DNA from: Streptomyces composti
GTDB taxonomy: Bacteria; Actinomycetota; Actinomycetes; Streptomycetales; Streptomycetaceae
Direction of reading: 5' to 3'
NCBI RefSeq assembly: GCF_012034205.1
Contig: NZ_JAATEM010000027.1
Span: forward strand, 44,091 to 108,090
DNA: 64,000 nt
The notes under the pieces: model-generated
What the model saw: the letters and a program-made list of their open reading frames with translations, nothing else
The model's database searches: none
Told to the model about the DNA's origin: nothing
Translations under genes and position numbers: made by a program
Shown here: piece by piece, positions 1 to 7,962 of the stretch
How the letters are laid out: each line of letters begins with the position of its first letter
Numbering within the stretch: position 1 is the stretch's first letter

Positions 1-724
1 CCTCGGAACCCTTCACCGTGATATGCACGCCGTCCTCGCCGGCCTCGACCTTGTCGAGCTTGATGCCGCCGGGCAGGCCGTCGATCCTCTGCTGGAAGTC
101 GGTGATCTTCCGCACCCGCGACTCGGGCAGCGAGACCGAGCCGAACTTCGGCAGCGCGTCCGCCTTCACCCGCACCGTGTCGCCGTCCACCACCTTCACC
201 GAGCTGAGCACGAACACCGGCTCGCGCAGCTTGACACCGAACACGGTGGCCTCGACCTGGACCTTGATCTTTCCGTTGCCCCCGTCGGAGAGACCGACGA
301 CGTTGGCGGTGACGCCGGGGGCGACCTGGGTGGGCTCGGACTTGGCGGTCTTCAGCAGTTCGCCGTAGGAGATCGTGGCGCTGCCGGTGGCGCTCCGCGC
401 GGTGGCGGAGCTGTAGTCGCCGGAGAACTCCACGCCCCTCATGTCGGCGCGCAGATCGGCGATACGGATCTTCTGGGCACCGTCACCGGTGTCCGCCTCG
501 TAGTCCTGGATGCCGACCTCGACCTCGTCGAGGCTGCCGCTCGCCACCTGGGTGAGGAAGGGGAAGCCCTTGATGGACACATCGGGCGTGGAGGCGAGGT
601 TCTCGCTGGACTTCAGCCGGTCTGCGGCCTCGCCCTCGGCGAAGTTGACCGCGACCCGGTCCACGATCACGAAGAGACCGCCCAGGATCACAACGACGAC
701 GAGCAGTATTCGCAGTGCGCGCAT
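1..724 (-). CDS. DUF2993 (LmeA-like) membrane-anchored protein, partial
   Basis: The reading frame starts with ATG at 724 and stays open to the window edge, so the C-terminus is missing; 241 residues are visible. It opens with MRALRILL and a hydrophobic segment (about residues 3-23) that acts as a signal anchor or uncleaved signal peptide. A beta-rich, lysine- and valine-rich region follows, with the pattern of DUF2993 proteins such as mycobacterial LmeA, a periplasmic phospholipid-binding protein needed for mannan maturation. No catalytic motif is visible. The visible part fits a near-complete DUF2993 domain. Its role in Streptomyces is not established; lipid binding outside the membrane is inferred from the family. 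Family confidence is good, function confidence low. Confidence 0.8.
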   Translation of the reverse strand, partial: MRALRILLVVVVILGGLFVIVDRVAVNFAEGEAADRLKSSENLASTPDVSIKGFPFLTQVASGSLDEVEVGIQDYEADTGDGAQKIRIADLRADMRGVEFSGDYSSATARSATGSATISYGELLKTAKSEPTQVAPGVTANVVGLSDGGNGKIKVQVEATVFGVKLREPVFVLSSVKVVDGDTVRVKADALPKFGSVSLPESRVRKITDFQQRIDGLPGGIKLDKVEAGEDGVHITVKGSE

Positions 725-1128
725 GCGGTGCTTCCCCCACCAGGCTGACCCCGACGACCGGCCGGCCGCCCAGCGTGAGGGTAACTCCGCGGGGAAGGGG
801 CGCCGCGGAATTGTCGATCATCTGTGACAACGAACGCGCCTCACGAGCCGCCCGGAGCATCATCCGGGCGGCGATCCGATCAAAGCTCACGAGCCTCGCA
901 AGGCACCTCTCCGCAAACCGGCGTCCCCGCCTGCAACGCCTGCAACGCCGGTCGGGAGGCGCCGCGGAGTCGCGGGCACGCTCCGGGTGGCCGGACGGGG
1001 CACCGCGAGTCGCGGACACGCCCGGGCCGCCGGCCCGGGACCGAGGGGCGATGGCACACACGTGACACGACGCAAAGGACGCGAGAGCCACGAACCCGCC
1101 CGTCCCGTCCGCCGCGCCCTCCGACCGC
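725..1128. other. Intergenic region with a 10-bp hairpin
   Basis: About 400 bases lie between the start of the DUF2993 gene and the end of the upstream membrane-protein gene, both on the minus strand. I see no convincing gene. A perfect 10-bp inverted repeat (arms 847-856 and 863-872, 6-base loop) could terminate the upstream transcript or sit in the leader of the downstream gene. There is no T-tract, as is usual in Streptomyces, so termination is an inference. The promoter of the DUF2993 gene should lie between 725 and about 850, but no consensus stands out. Confidence 0.4.
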
Positions 1129-2466
1129 TCAGCCGGCGAGCCGGCCCAGCAGGTACACCGCCGGGGCCGCAGCCGTCAGCGGCAGGGCCACACCAGCGGT
1201 GAAGTGCACGAAGCGGGAGGGGTAGTCGTAGCTGGCCACCCGGTGACCGACCAGTGCGCAGACCGCCGCACCGGCACCGAGCAGCGCGCCCGGCGCCCCG
1301 CCCAGGTCCGTCACCGCACCCGCCAGCGCCCCCACGGCCGCCGCCGAGGCCGGCGCGGCCAGTACGCGGCCCGCCGCCGGCAGGGGCAGGGCCCGTGCCA
1401 CGACGGCCGCCGCCACCGCGACCGCACCGGCCGTGACCGCGGCCGGGTCCGCCGCGAGATACCCGGACACGACGATCGCCAGCGCCGCCGCCGCGACCGT
1501 TGCCGTCAGCCCGTACATCCGCTCGTCCGGCTCCGCATGGGACCTCAGCTGGAGCACCAGCGAAAGGAGCACCCAGATCCCGAGCGTGCCCAGGATCGCG
1601 GCGGGCGACCGGTCCGTGGCCAGCAGCGCCACGTCTGCCACCAGCGCGCCGAGGAACCCGAGGGCGATGCCCTGCCGGGCCGGCCACATGCCGTTCAGCC
1701 GGAACCAGCCCGCGGCCGTGACGCCCTGCAGGATGACCAGGGGCACCAGCAGCGCGTACGTGCCGAGCGCCGCACCCCCGGCCAGCAGCAGGCTCAGGCC
1801 GGCGGTCAGCAGCGCGGGCTGCATCCCGGGCTCGATGATCGGCGAGCGCCCCTCGGCACGGGCCCGCTGGGCGTCGGTGATCCGGGGGTTCCCGGCGAGC
1901 GTCGCGGGACCGTACTCGGGCACGTCACCGACGACGGCAGCGGGAGCCGGAGCAGCAGCGGCCGGAGCCACCGCAGCCGCCGGGGCGGGAGCGCCGCCGG
2001 GCGGCGGGAACGCCGCCTCGCCGGGCGCGGGCATCGGTCCCGGCCGTGCGGGGTCCTGCGGCGGCAGATACGCGGTCTCCTCCGCGGCGGCCGGCGCAAC
2101 CGGCGGCTGGACGGACGTCTCCCAGGTCTGCCCCTGCCACTGCTGGGTGTGCCCCTGCTCGGCGCCGGGGTCGTCGAACCCCGGCCAGGCGCCCTGCCCG
2201 TGGCCCTGACTCTGCCCTTGTCCCTGCCACGAACCGTCGCTGTGACCCTGCCCCTGCCAGGAGCCGTCACCGTGACCCTGCCCCTGCCACGAACCGTCGC
2301 TGTGACCCTGCCCCTGCCAGGAGCCGTCACCGTGACCCTGCCCCTGCCACGAGCCGTGGCTGTGGCCCTGTCCCTGCCAGGAGCCGTCGCTGTGGCCCTG
2401 GCCCTGGTAGGGCTGACCGTCGTAGCGCTGTCCCTCGTACGGCTGGTTCGTCATCGCTCCGCTCAC
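1129..2466 (-). CDS. Multi-pass membrane protein with QGQGH repeat tail at the N-terminus
   Basis: This is a two-part protein. Residues 1 to about 145 are hydrophilic, rich in Gln, Gly, His, Trp and Pro, and contain six tandem 10-residue repeats of the form QGQGHxxGSW (residues 21-80). Residues 220-445 form eight or nine hydrophobic, alanine-rich helices. The stretch GNPRITDAQRARAEGRSPII just before the first helix is the most conserved-looking soluble part. I do not recognise an enzyme motif; a conserved Streptomyces integral membrane protein of unknown function is the best call. The first possible start is GTG at 2466, which overlaps the MoaD-like stop as GTGA; ATG at 2454 (441 aa) is the alternative. 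Co-transcription with the MoaD-like gene is likely. Confidence 0.75.
   Translation of the reverse strand: MSGAMTNQPYEGQRYDGQPYQGQGHSDGSWQGQGHSHGSWQGQGHGDGSWQGQGHSDGSWQGQGHGDGSWQGQGHSDGSWQGQGQSQGHGQGAWPGFDDPGAEQGHTQQWQGQTWETSVQPPVAPAAAEETAYLPPQDPARPGPMPAPGEAAFPPPGGAPAPAAAVAPAAAAPAPAAVVGDVPEYGPATLAGNPRITDAQRARAEGRSPIIEPGMQPALLTAGLSLLLAGGAALGTYALLVPLVILQGVTAAGWFRLNGMWPARQGIALGFLGALVADVALLATDRSPAAILGTLGIWVLLSLVLQLRSHAEPDERMYGLTATVAAAALAIVVSGYLAADPAAVTAGAVAVAAAVVARALPLPAAGRVLAAPASAAAVGALAGAVTDLGGAPGALLGAGAAVCALVGHRVASYDYPSRFVHFTAGVALPLTAAAPAVYLLGRLAG
2227..2406 (-). repeat. Six 30-bp tandem coding repeats (QGQGHxxGSW)
   Basis: Six in-frame 30-bp units encode QGQGH followed by SD, SH, GD, SD, GD, SD and then GSW. 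Copies 3+4 and 5+6 are near-identical as 60-bp pairs, suggesting recent duplication. Repeat number probably varies between strains. The encoded tail is low-complexity and cytoplasmic by the positive-inside reading of the downstream helices; that topology is inferred. Confidence 0.85.
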
Positions 2467-2717
2467 CCTCCCGCGAACGGCGGGAGCACCTCGACCGTGC
2501 CGCCCTCGGCCAGCCGTACCGTCTCGTGCGGGCGCTGCCCCGCGGGGTCACCGTCGATGAGGAAGGAGCACCGCTGCAGCACACGCGTCAGCTCGCCCGG
2601 GTGCCGTTCACGCACCGCGTCGAGCGCCTCGGCGAGCGTAGCCGCCTCGTACGCCTCCTCGGCCACCCCGGCCGCGGCCTTGGCTGCGGCCCAGTACCGC
2701 ACCGTGACCTTTGCCAT
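2463..2717 (-). CDS. MoaD/ThiS family sulfur-carrier-like protein
   Basis: An 84-residue ubiquitin-like protein starting at ATG 2717 (MAKVTVRYWAAAKAAAG). Size and sequence match the MoaD/ThiS family: an N-terminal beta strand, the xRYWAxAKxAAG motif of MoaD-like proteins and a C-terminal PPFAGG. The terminal Gly-Gly is the residue pair that is adenylated and thiocarboxylated in this family. MoaD supplies sulfur for molybdopterin, and ThiS does so for thiazole. No moaE or thiG lies nearby, so the acceptor pathway cannot be decided here. The stop overlaps the start of the following membrane-protein gene by four bases, implying translational coupling. Confidence 0.85.
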   Translation of the reverse strand: MAKVTVRYWAAAKAAAGVAEEAYEAATLAEALDAVRERHPGELTRVLQRCSFLIDGDPAGQRPHETVRLAEGGTVEVLPPFAGG

Positions 2718-2735
2718 CTGCTGGTCCCAATCCCT

Positions 2736-2753
2736 TGACGGTGAACACCGTCA
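2736..2753. promoter_or_regulatory. Perfect 8-bp-arm inverted repeat upstream of the moaD-like gene
   Basis: TGACGGTG at 2736-2743 and CACCGTCA at 2746-2753 form a perfect palindrome with a two-base centre. It sits between the hydrolase stop (2758) and the MoaD-like start (2717). It could be an operator or a short terminator stem; the 2-base loop favours a protein-binding palindrome. The role is inferred. Confidence 0.4.
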
Positions 2754-2755
2754 GG

Positions 2756-3589
2756 CTAGCCCGCCCGGCCGGCCGCCCAGTGCCCGATCCGGTGCAGCAG
2801 CTCCTCGGGCGCCGCGTTCTCCGCGTGTCCCATCTCCGGCTCCAGCCACAGTTCGCCGTGGTCACCGGCGGCCTCCGCCAGCATCCGGGGGTGGTCCAGC
2901 GGGAAGTAGCCGTCGCGCTCGCCGTGCACGATCAGCAGCGGCGTGGGCGCGATCCCGGGTACGGCCTCGACCGGGGACACCGGCACCGGGTCCCACCGGC
3001 GGCGGTGGATGCGGGTGCGCAGCCCGTACCGGCCCACCAGCCGCCCGGCCGGACGGGTCACCAGCCAGTGCAGCCGCCGCATCGGGGCGGTCCCCCGGTA
3101 GAACCAGCGCGCGGGCGCGCTCACCGAGACCACGGCGTCCGTGCCGCCGTCCAGCCCTGCGTGCCGCAGCACCACCGAGCCGCCCATGGAGAACCCGACC
3201 GTGGCCACCCGGCCGTGCCCCAGCTCCCGCACCCAGGCGACCACCGCCGCCAGGTCCAGCACCTCCCGGTCCCCGACGGTGGACAGCCCGCCCGAGGCCC
3301 CGTGCCCGCGGAAGGAGAACGTCGCCACCGCCCCGTGCCGTGCCAGGGCCGCCGCCACCCGGCGCACATGCGGCCGGTCCGCGTCCCCGGTGAACCCGTG
3401 GGCGACGACGAACACCAGATCACCGGCGTCACCGGCGCCCGCTCCGGGCTCGTAGCGTGCGTCGATCGACACACCGTCCGCCGTCCGCAGAAACGTACGG
3501 ACGGGGGCCCCGGCCGGGGATCCGTCCGCCGTCTCGGCATGCGGACGATGGGTGGAACGTGCCACATGACCTGCCCGACCGGTACTCAT
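2756..3589 (-). CDS. Alpha/beta hydrolase
   Basis: A 277-residue protein when started at ATG 3589 (MSTGRAGHVARS); the open frame runs further upstream, but that part lacks coding character. The alpha/beta-hydrolase fold is shown by the nucleophile elbow GFSMGG (Ser), the acid in HGERDGYF and the His in EMGHAEN near the C-terminus. VVAHGFTGD matches the oxyanion-hole strand. There is no signal peptide, so it should be cytoplasmic. Family members include esterases, lipases and peptidases, and the substrate cannot be told. It is divergent from glnR, with a 207-base spacer at 3590-3796 that must carry both promoters. Confidence 0.85.
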   Translation of the reverse strand: MSTGRAGHVARSTHRPHAETADGSPAGAPVRTFLRTADGVSIDARYEPGAGAGDAGDLVFVVAHGFTGDADRPHVRRVAAALARHGAVATFSFRGHGASGGLSTVGDREVLDLAAVVAWVRELGHGRVATVGFSMGGSVVLRHAGLDGGTDAVVSVSAPARWFYRGTAPMRRLHWLVTRPAGRLVGRYGLRTRIHRRRWDPVPVSPVEAVPGIAPTPLLIVHGERDGYFPLDHPRMLAEAAGDHGELWLEPEMGHAENAAPEELLHRIGHWAAGRAG

Positions 3590-3796
3590 GTCGGCTATTC
3601 TCGTGCGAAGAGGACTCGGGCAGCGAAGCCCCCGGGTCCTTTTGTGCTTTCGGAGCGTTGTATACGACGTGTACGACTCGGGTTTCGATCGCACGCAGCA
3701 GTGCCGCAAACGTCCTGGAAGGGACCGAGGAGGACCAGACGTTATGGGCGAGCGAACCGTGCACCACCATAGGACGACCCGAGCGGGTGAGACGCG

Positions 3797-4609
3797 ATGA
3801 GCTCTCTTCTGCTCCTGACCAACGCCCTCCAGCCGTCGACGGAGGTGCTCCCCGCCCTCGGCCTGCTGCTGCACAACGTGCGCGTGGCCCCCGCGGAGGG
3901 ACCGGCCCTCGTCGACACCCCCGGCGCGGACGTCATCCTCATCGACGGCCGCCGCGACCTCCCCCAGGTGCGCAGCCTGTGCCAGCTGCTGCGCTCCACC
4001 GGACCCGGCTGCCCCCTCATCCTCGTCGTGACCGAGGGCGGCCTGGCCGCCGTCACCGCGGACTGGGGCATCGACGACGTCCTCCTCGACACCGCCGGCC
4101 CCGCCGAGGTGGAGGCACGCCTGCGGCTGGCCATGGGCCGCCAGCAGATCGGCGCCGACGACTCCCCCATGGAGATCCGCAACGGCGATCTCTCGGTGGA
4201 CGAGGCGACCTACTCCGCCAAGCTCAAGGGCAGGGTCCTCGACCTGACCTTCAAGGAGTTCGAGCTGTTGAAGTACCTGGCGCAGCACCCCGGCCGGGTC
4301 TTCACCCGCGCCCAGCTGCTGCAGGAGGTGTGGGGCTACGACTACTTCGGCGGCACCCGCACCGTCGACGTGCACGTGCGGCGGCTGCGCGCCAAGCTCG
4401 GCCCCGAGCACGAGTCGCTGATCGGCACCGTGCGCAACGTCGGGTACCGGTTCGTCGCCCCGGAGAAGGTCGAGCGCGCCGCCGAGGAGGCCAAGGCCGC
4501 GGCCGGGCGCGAGCAGGCCGGCACGTCCCAGAACCGCGGCAGCGGCGGCGACGCCGGCTCCGGCGATGCGTCCGCCGCGGGCGCCGCCCCGGTGCGCAGC
4601 AAGGCGTGA
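3797..4609 (+). CDS. glnR: GlnR, global nitrogen response regulator
   Basis: A 270-residue OmpR-type regulator starting at ATG 3797. The N-terminal receiver domain (about 1-120) begins MSSLLLLTNALQPSTEVLP, and the C-terminal winged helix (about 130-225) contains LDLTFKEFELLKYLAQHPG and GGTRTVDVHVRRLRAKLG, which I recognise as the Streptomyces GlnR signature. GlnR activates or represses glutamine synthetase, ammonium transport, nitrate and urease genes. The receiver domain is atypical: the family works as a dimer held by charge interactions around the conserved Asp (in ILIDGRRD here) rather than by phosphorylation, and no partner kinase lies adjacent. A Gly/Ala-rich tail (about 230-270) is disordered. 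It has its own promoter region upstream and is divergent from the hydrolase. Confidence 0.93.
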   Translation: MSSLLLLTNALQPSTEVLPALGLLLHNVRVAPAEGPALVDTPGADVILIDGRRDLPQVRSLCQLLRSTGPGCPLILVVTEGGLAAVTADWGIDDVLLDTAGPAEVEARLRLAMGRQQIGADDSPMEIRNGDLSVDEATYSAKLKGRVLDLTFKEFELLKYLAQHPGRVFTRAQLLQEVWGYDYFGGTRTVDVHVRRLRAKLGPEHESLIGTVRNVGYRFVAPEKVERAAEEAKAAAGREQAGTSQNRGSGGDAGSGDASAAGAAPVRSKA

Positions 4610-4668
4610 GCGGCAGGCGTGCCGCACATAACCCCCCGTACGCCCTGCCCAGAACGGGTATATCCGCG

Positions 4669-4674
4669 TAGACT
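4669..4674 (+). promoter_or_regulatory. Candidate -10 element giving a leaderless lacI-family mRNA
   Basis: TAGACT at 4669-4674 matches the Streptomyces -10 consensus (TAgPuPuT) and lies only six bases before the GTG start at 4681. No ribosome-binding site is present between 4610 and 4680. Together these suggest transcription starts at or next to the start codon, giving a leaderless transcript. The -35 region (about 4646-4651) is weak. Confidence 0.45.
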
Positions 4675-4680
4675 CCGCGC

Positions 4681-5703
4681 GTGGCCAAGGTGACTAGGGA
4701 TGACGTGGCGCGGCTGGCGGGTACTTCGACCGCCGTCGTCAGCTACGTCATCAACAACGGACCCCGGCCGGTCGCCCCGGCCACGCGGGAGCGCGTGCTC
4801 GCCGCGATCAAGGAGCTGGGGTACCGGCCCGACCGCGTCGCGCAGGCGATGGCGTCGCGCCGGACGGACCTCATAGGCCTGATCGTGCCGGACGCCCGCC
4901 AGCCCTTCTTCGGGGAGATGGCGCACGCGGTCGAGCAGGCGGCGTCCGAGCGCGGAAAGATGGTGCTCGTCGGCAACTCCGACTACATCGGCGAGCGCGA
5001 GGTCCACTATCTGCGCGCCTTTCTCGGCATGCGCGTCTCCGGCCTGATCCTGGTCAGCCACGCGCTCAACGACCTGGCCGCCGCGGAGATCGACGCCTGG
5101 GACGCCCGGGTCGTCCTGCTGCACGAGCGCCCCGAGGCCATCGACGACGTCGCCGTCGTCACCGACGACCTGGGCGGCGCCCAGCTCGCCGTGCGCCACC
5201 TGCTGGAGCACGGCTACGAGTACGTCGCCTGTGTCGGCGGAACCGCGGAGACCCCGGCCGTCGGCGACCCGGTCTCCGACCACGTCGAGGGCTGGCGGCG
5301 CGCCATGGAGGAGGCCGGCGTCTCCACCGAGGGCCGGCTCTTCGAGGCCCCCTACAACCGCTACGACGCCTACGAGGTCGGGCTGGAGATCCTCTCCGGC
5401 CCGAACCGGCCGCCCGCGATCTTCTGCTCCACCGACGACCAGGCGATCGGCCTGCTGCGCGCGGCGCGCGAGCTGCGCATCGACGTGCCCGGCGAGCTGG
5501 CCGTGGCCGGCTTCGACGACATCAAGGAGGCGGCGCTCACCGACCCGCCGCTGACCACGGTGGCCTCCGACCGGTCGGCGATGGCCCGGGCGGCGGTGGA
5601 CCTGGTGCTCGACGACGGGCTGCGGGTCGCCGGGGCGCGGCGGGAGCGGCTGAAGGTGTTCCCGTCCCGGCTGGTGGTGCGCCGGTCCTGCGGCTGCGGC
5701 TGA
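4681..5703 (+). CDS. LacI-family transcriptional regulator
   Basis: A 340-residue repressor-type protein. The N-terminal helix-turn-helix (about residues 5-50) reads VTRDDVARLAGTSTAVVSYVINNGPRPVAPATRERVLAAIKELGYRPDRVAQAM, the classical LacI DNA-binding and hinge pattern. Residues 60-335 form the periplasmic-binding-protein-like effector domain, with LIGLIVPDARQPFFGEM and AVAGFDDI typical of the family. The C-terminus is cysteine-containing (RRSCGCG). The ligand, usually a sugar or nucleoside, cannot be assigned because no catabolic genes are adjacent. GTG 4681 is chosen because the HTH begins immediately after it; the transcript may be leaderless. Confidence 0.9.
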   Translation: MAKVTRDDVARLAGTSTAVVSYVINNGPRPVAPATRERVLAAIKELGYRPDRVAQAMASRRTDLIGLIVPDARQPFFGEMAHAVEQAASERGKMVLVGNSDYIGEREVHYLRAFLGMRVSGLILVSHALNDLAAAEIDAWDARVVLLHERPEAIDDVAVVTDDLGGAQLAVRHLLEHGYEYVACVGGTAETPAVGDPVSDHVEGWRRAMEEAGVSTEGRLFEAPYNRYDAYEVGLEILSGPNRPPAIFCSTDDQAIGLLRAARELRIDVPGELAVAGFDDIKEAALTDPPLTTVASDRSAMARAAVDLVLDDGLRVAGARRERLKVFPSRLVVRRSCGCG

Positions 5704-5758
5704 GCACGGTCCGCCACCGGGGCTGCGGCCGGACAGGGCAGCGGGCAGGACATCGACC

Positions 5759-5801
5759 GGGCATCGGCACTGCATCGGCAGGGCATCGGCACTGCATCGG
5801 C
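5759..5801. repeat. Two 21-bp direct repeats upstream of the HtrA-like gene
   Basis: The 21-base unit GGGCATCGGCACTGCATCGGC occurs at 5759-5779 and again at 5781-5801 without mismatch, a 22-base period. Each unit itself contains GCATCGG twice, so the heptamer repeats four times, roughly on one DNA face. It lies 116 bases before the protease start, where an activator site could be. The two-component regulator encoded just downstream is the obvious candidate; that is inference. Confidence 0.6.
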
Positions 5802-5916
5802 CGAGTCGGCGCCCTTGGAATCCAAGACCCGCCTTTACATCGGACATACGCCCTTCTGCCGGACTTCTCAGGTCGTCCTCAGACTGCTCTCATCGTCGGG
5901 CGCGACGCTCAGTGAC

Positions 5917-7017
5917 ATGACGGACTACTCCTCTCCTGTGCATCCGGTGCATCCCGTGCATCCCGGCAGTCCCGTGCATCCCGAGTGGCCGCCGCCTCCG
6001 GCGTTCCCGCCCGGCCAGGCAGGTCGGTTCGATCATCCAGGTGAGCCCGGACCGTCAGGGCCCTCCGGTGGCACCGGTCCGTCCGGCCCGCCCGGACCGC
6101 CCGGACCGCCCGGTGAGCCGGGTCAGGCGGCCGGGGCGCCGCGCCGGAAGCGCGCCCGCGGCCCCGTCTCGCTGCTCGCCGCCGTGGCGATCGTCGCGGC
6201 GGCCGTCGGCGGCGGCACCGCCTACGGCATCCAGGAGCTCACCGGCACCGACACCGTCGCCTCCAGCTCCACCAGCACCGATGTGGTGCCGTCCAGCCAG
6301 AAGGGCACCGTGGCCGGTGTGGCCAAGGCGGTCGGTCCGAGCATCGTCGAGATCAAGGCCGCGACGAACGCGGGCACCTCCACCGGCTCCGGCGTGATCA
6401 TCACCGATGACGGCGAGATCGTCACCAACAACCACGTGATCGCCGGTGCCTCCTCGATCCAGGTGCGCACCAGCGACGGCAAGACCCACGAGGCGGAGAC
6501 CGTCGGCACCGACAGCGCCAAGGACCTCGCGCTGATCAAGCTGAAGGACGCCTCGGGTCTGCAGGCGGCGACCCTCGGCAACTCCGACGGCGTGCAGGTC
6601 GGCGACCAGGTCGTGGCGATCGGCTCGCCGGAGGGCCTGACCGGCACCGTGACCAGCGGCATCGTCTCCGCCCTCGACCGGGACGTCACCGTCGCCAAGG
6701 ACGACGGCCAGGGGCAGCGGCAGTGGCAGCAGGGCGAGGGCTGGCCGTTCGAGTTCGGCGGCCGGGAGTTCAACGGCGACACCGGCAGGTCCACGACGAC
6801 CTACAAGGCCATCCAGACCGACGCGTCCCTCAACCCCGGCAACTCCGGCGGCGCGCTGATCGACATGAACGGCAACATCATCGGGATCAACTCGGCGATG
6901 TACTCGCCCAAGGGCGTGGACTCCTCCGCCGCGGGCAGCGTGGGCCTGGGCTTCGCCATCCCGGTCAACACGGTGAAGGCGGACCTGGCGAAGCTGCGCG
7001 CGGGCGCGACGGACTGA
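5917..7017 (+). CDS. HtrA/DegP-like secreted serine protease without PDZ domain
   Basis: A 366-residue trypsin-like protease from ATG 5917 (MTDYSSPVHPVHP). Residues 1-85 are a cytoplasmic Pro/Gly/His-rich low-complexity tail. A single membrane span at about 87-110 (SLLAAVAIVAAAVGGGTAYG) anchors it, and the catalytic domain is outside. The triad is clear: His173 in NNHVIAG, Asp203 in KDLALIK and Ser310 in NPGNSGGAL. The protein ends right after the protease domain, so the PDZ domain usual in HtrA is absent. The family degrades misfolded secreted proteins. The following two-component genes resemble the Streptomyces CssRS secretion-stress pair, from memory. The start is chosen by loss of coding character upstream; no clear ribosome-binding site precedes it. 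Confidence 0.88.
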   Translation: MTDYSSPVHPVHPVHPGSPVHPEWPPPPAFPPGQAGRFDHPGEPGPSGPSGGTGPSGPPGPPGPPGEPGQAAGAPRRKRARGPVSLLAAVAIVAAAVGGGTAYGIQELTGTDTVASSSTSTDVVPSSQKGTVAGVAKAVGPSIVEIKAATNAGTSTGSGVIITDDGEIVTNNHVIAGASSIQVRTSDGKTHEAETVGTDSAKDLALIKLKDASGLQAATLGNSDGVQVGDQVVAIGSPEGLTGTVTSGIVSALDRDVTVAKDDGQGQRQWQQGEGWPFEFGGREFNGDTGRSTTTYKAIQTDASLNPGNSGGALIDMNGNIIGINSAMYSPKGVDSSAAGSVGLGFAIPVNTVKADLAKLRAGATD

Positions 7018-7203
7018 GGACCGGGGGCCGAGGACTGAGCACCGAGGACCGGACGGGGCCGCGGGCCGCGGAGGGCACCGCCGGCAGCCCGCCGGGCGGG
7101 TCCCGCACCTGCCCCGCACCCCCGCCCGGCGGCCTCGTGCGAGGCTGAAAGCCTCGAGTCTGGCACCTTTGGAACGTCGTCCCACGAGCGAGGAACCCGA
7201 GCC

Positions 7204-7962
7204 ATGAGCCCCCTGTCGTCCGCTCCGTCCACCGCCACGGAAGGCGACCGTGCCCCCCAGCGCATCCTGATCGTCGACGACGAGCCGGCGGTCCGCGAGG
7301 CGCTCCAGCGCAGCCTGGCCTTCGAGGGATACGACACGGAGGTCGCCGTGGACGGCGCGGACGCGCTGGAGAAGGCGGCGGCGTACCGGCCCGACCTGGT
7401 GGTCCTCGACATCCAGATGCCACGCATGGACGGCCTGACCGCCGCCCGCCGCATCCGGGGCTCCGGCGACACCACGCCCATCCTGATGCTGACCGCCCGG
7501 GACACGGTCGGGGACCGGGTGACCGGGCTGGACGCGGGCGCCGACGACTACCTGGTCAAGCCGTTCGAGCTGGACGAGCTGTTCGCCCGGATCCGGGCGC
7601 TGCTGCGCCGCAGCTCGTACGCCGCCGCGGTGGCCGCCTCGGCCGACACCGGCGACGTCCTGACCTTCGCCGACCTGCGCATGAACCTGGCGACGCGTGA
7701 GGTCACCCGGGGCGAGCGGCAGGTGGAGCTGACCCGCACCGAGTTCAGCCTCCTCGAGATGTTCATGGCGCACCCGCGCCAGGTGCTCACCCGGGAGCAG
7801 ATCCTCAAGGCGGTCTGGGGCTTCGACTTCGAGCCGTCCTCCAACTCCCTCGACGTGTACGTGATGTACCTGCGCCGCAAGACCGAGGCGGGCGGCGAGC
7901 CGCGCCTGGTGCACACCGTCCGGGGCGTGGGCTACGTCCTGCGGCAGGGCGGGTCGGAATGA
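7204..7962 (+). CDS. OmpR-family response regulator (CssR-like)
   Basis: A 252-residue response regulator. The receiver domain (about 18-135) has the acidic pair in IVDDEP, the phosphoacceptor Asp69 in LVVLDIQMPRMDG, the Thr in MLTARD and the Lys in DYLVKPF. A winged-helix DNA-binding domain (about 150-248) follows, with LTRTEFSLLEMFMAHP and NSLDVYVMYLRRK. The start ATG 7204 is preceded by a GAGCGAGGAA ribosome-binding region. It overlaps the downstream kinase gene by four bases, so the two form a pair. The position directly after an HtrA-like protease fits a secretion-stress system such as CssRS; the assignment is by context. Confidence 0.9.
   Translation: MSPLSSAPSTATEGDRAPQRILIVDDEPAVREALQRSLAFEGYDTEVAVDGADALEKAAAYRPDLVVLDIQMPRMDGLTAARRIRGSGDTTPILMLTARDTVGDRVTGLDAGADDYLVKPFELDELFARIRALLRRSSYAAAVAASADTGDVLTFADLRMNLATREVTRGERQVELTRTEFSLLEMFMAHPRQVLTREQILKAVWGFDFEPSSNSLDVYVMYLRRKTEAGGEPRLVHTVRGVGYVLRQGGSE

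Noticed and set aside
2227..2406. CRISPR-like array
   Set aside because: The repeats are contiguous, in frame and coding, without unique spacers.
1204..3393. 729-codon plus-strand frame across the membrane protein, MoaD-like and hydrolase genes
   Set aside because: It is antisense to three supported genes and reads as Arg/Pro/Gly-rich sequence.
2756..4627. Minus-strand 623-codon frame running through glnR into the hydrolase
   Set aside because: The part above 3589 is antisense to glnR; the hydrolase domain begins only after ATG 3589.
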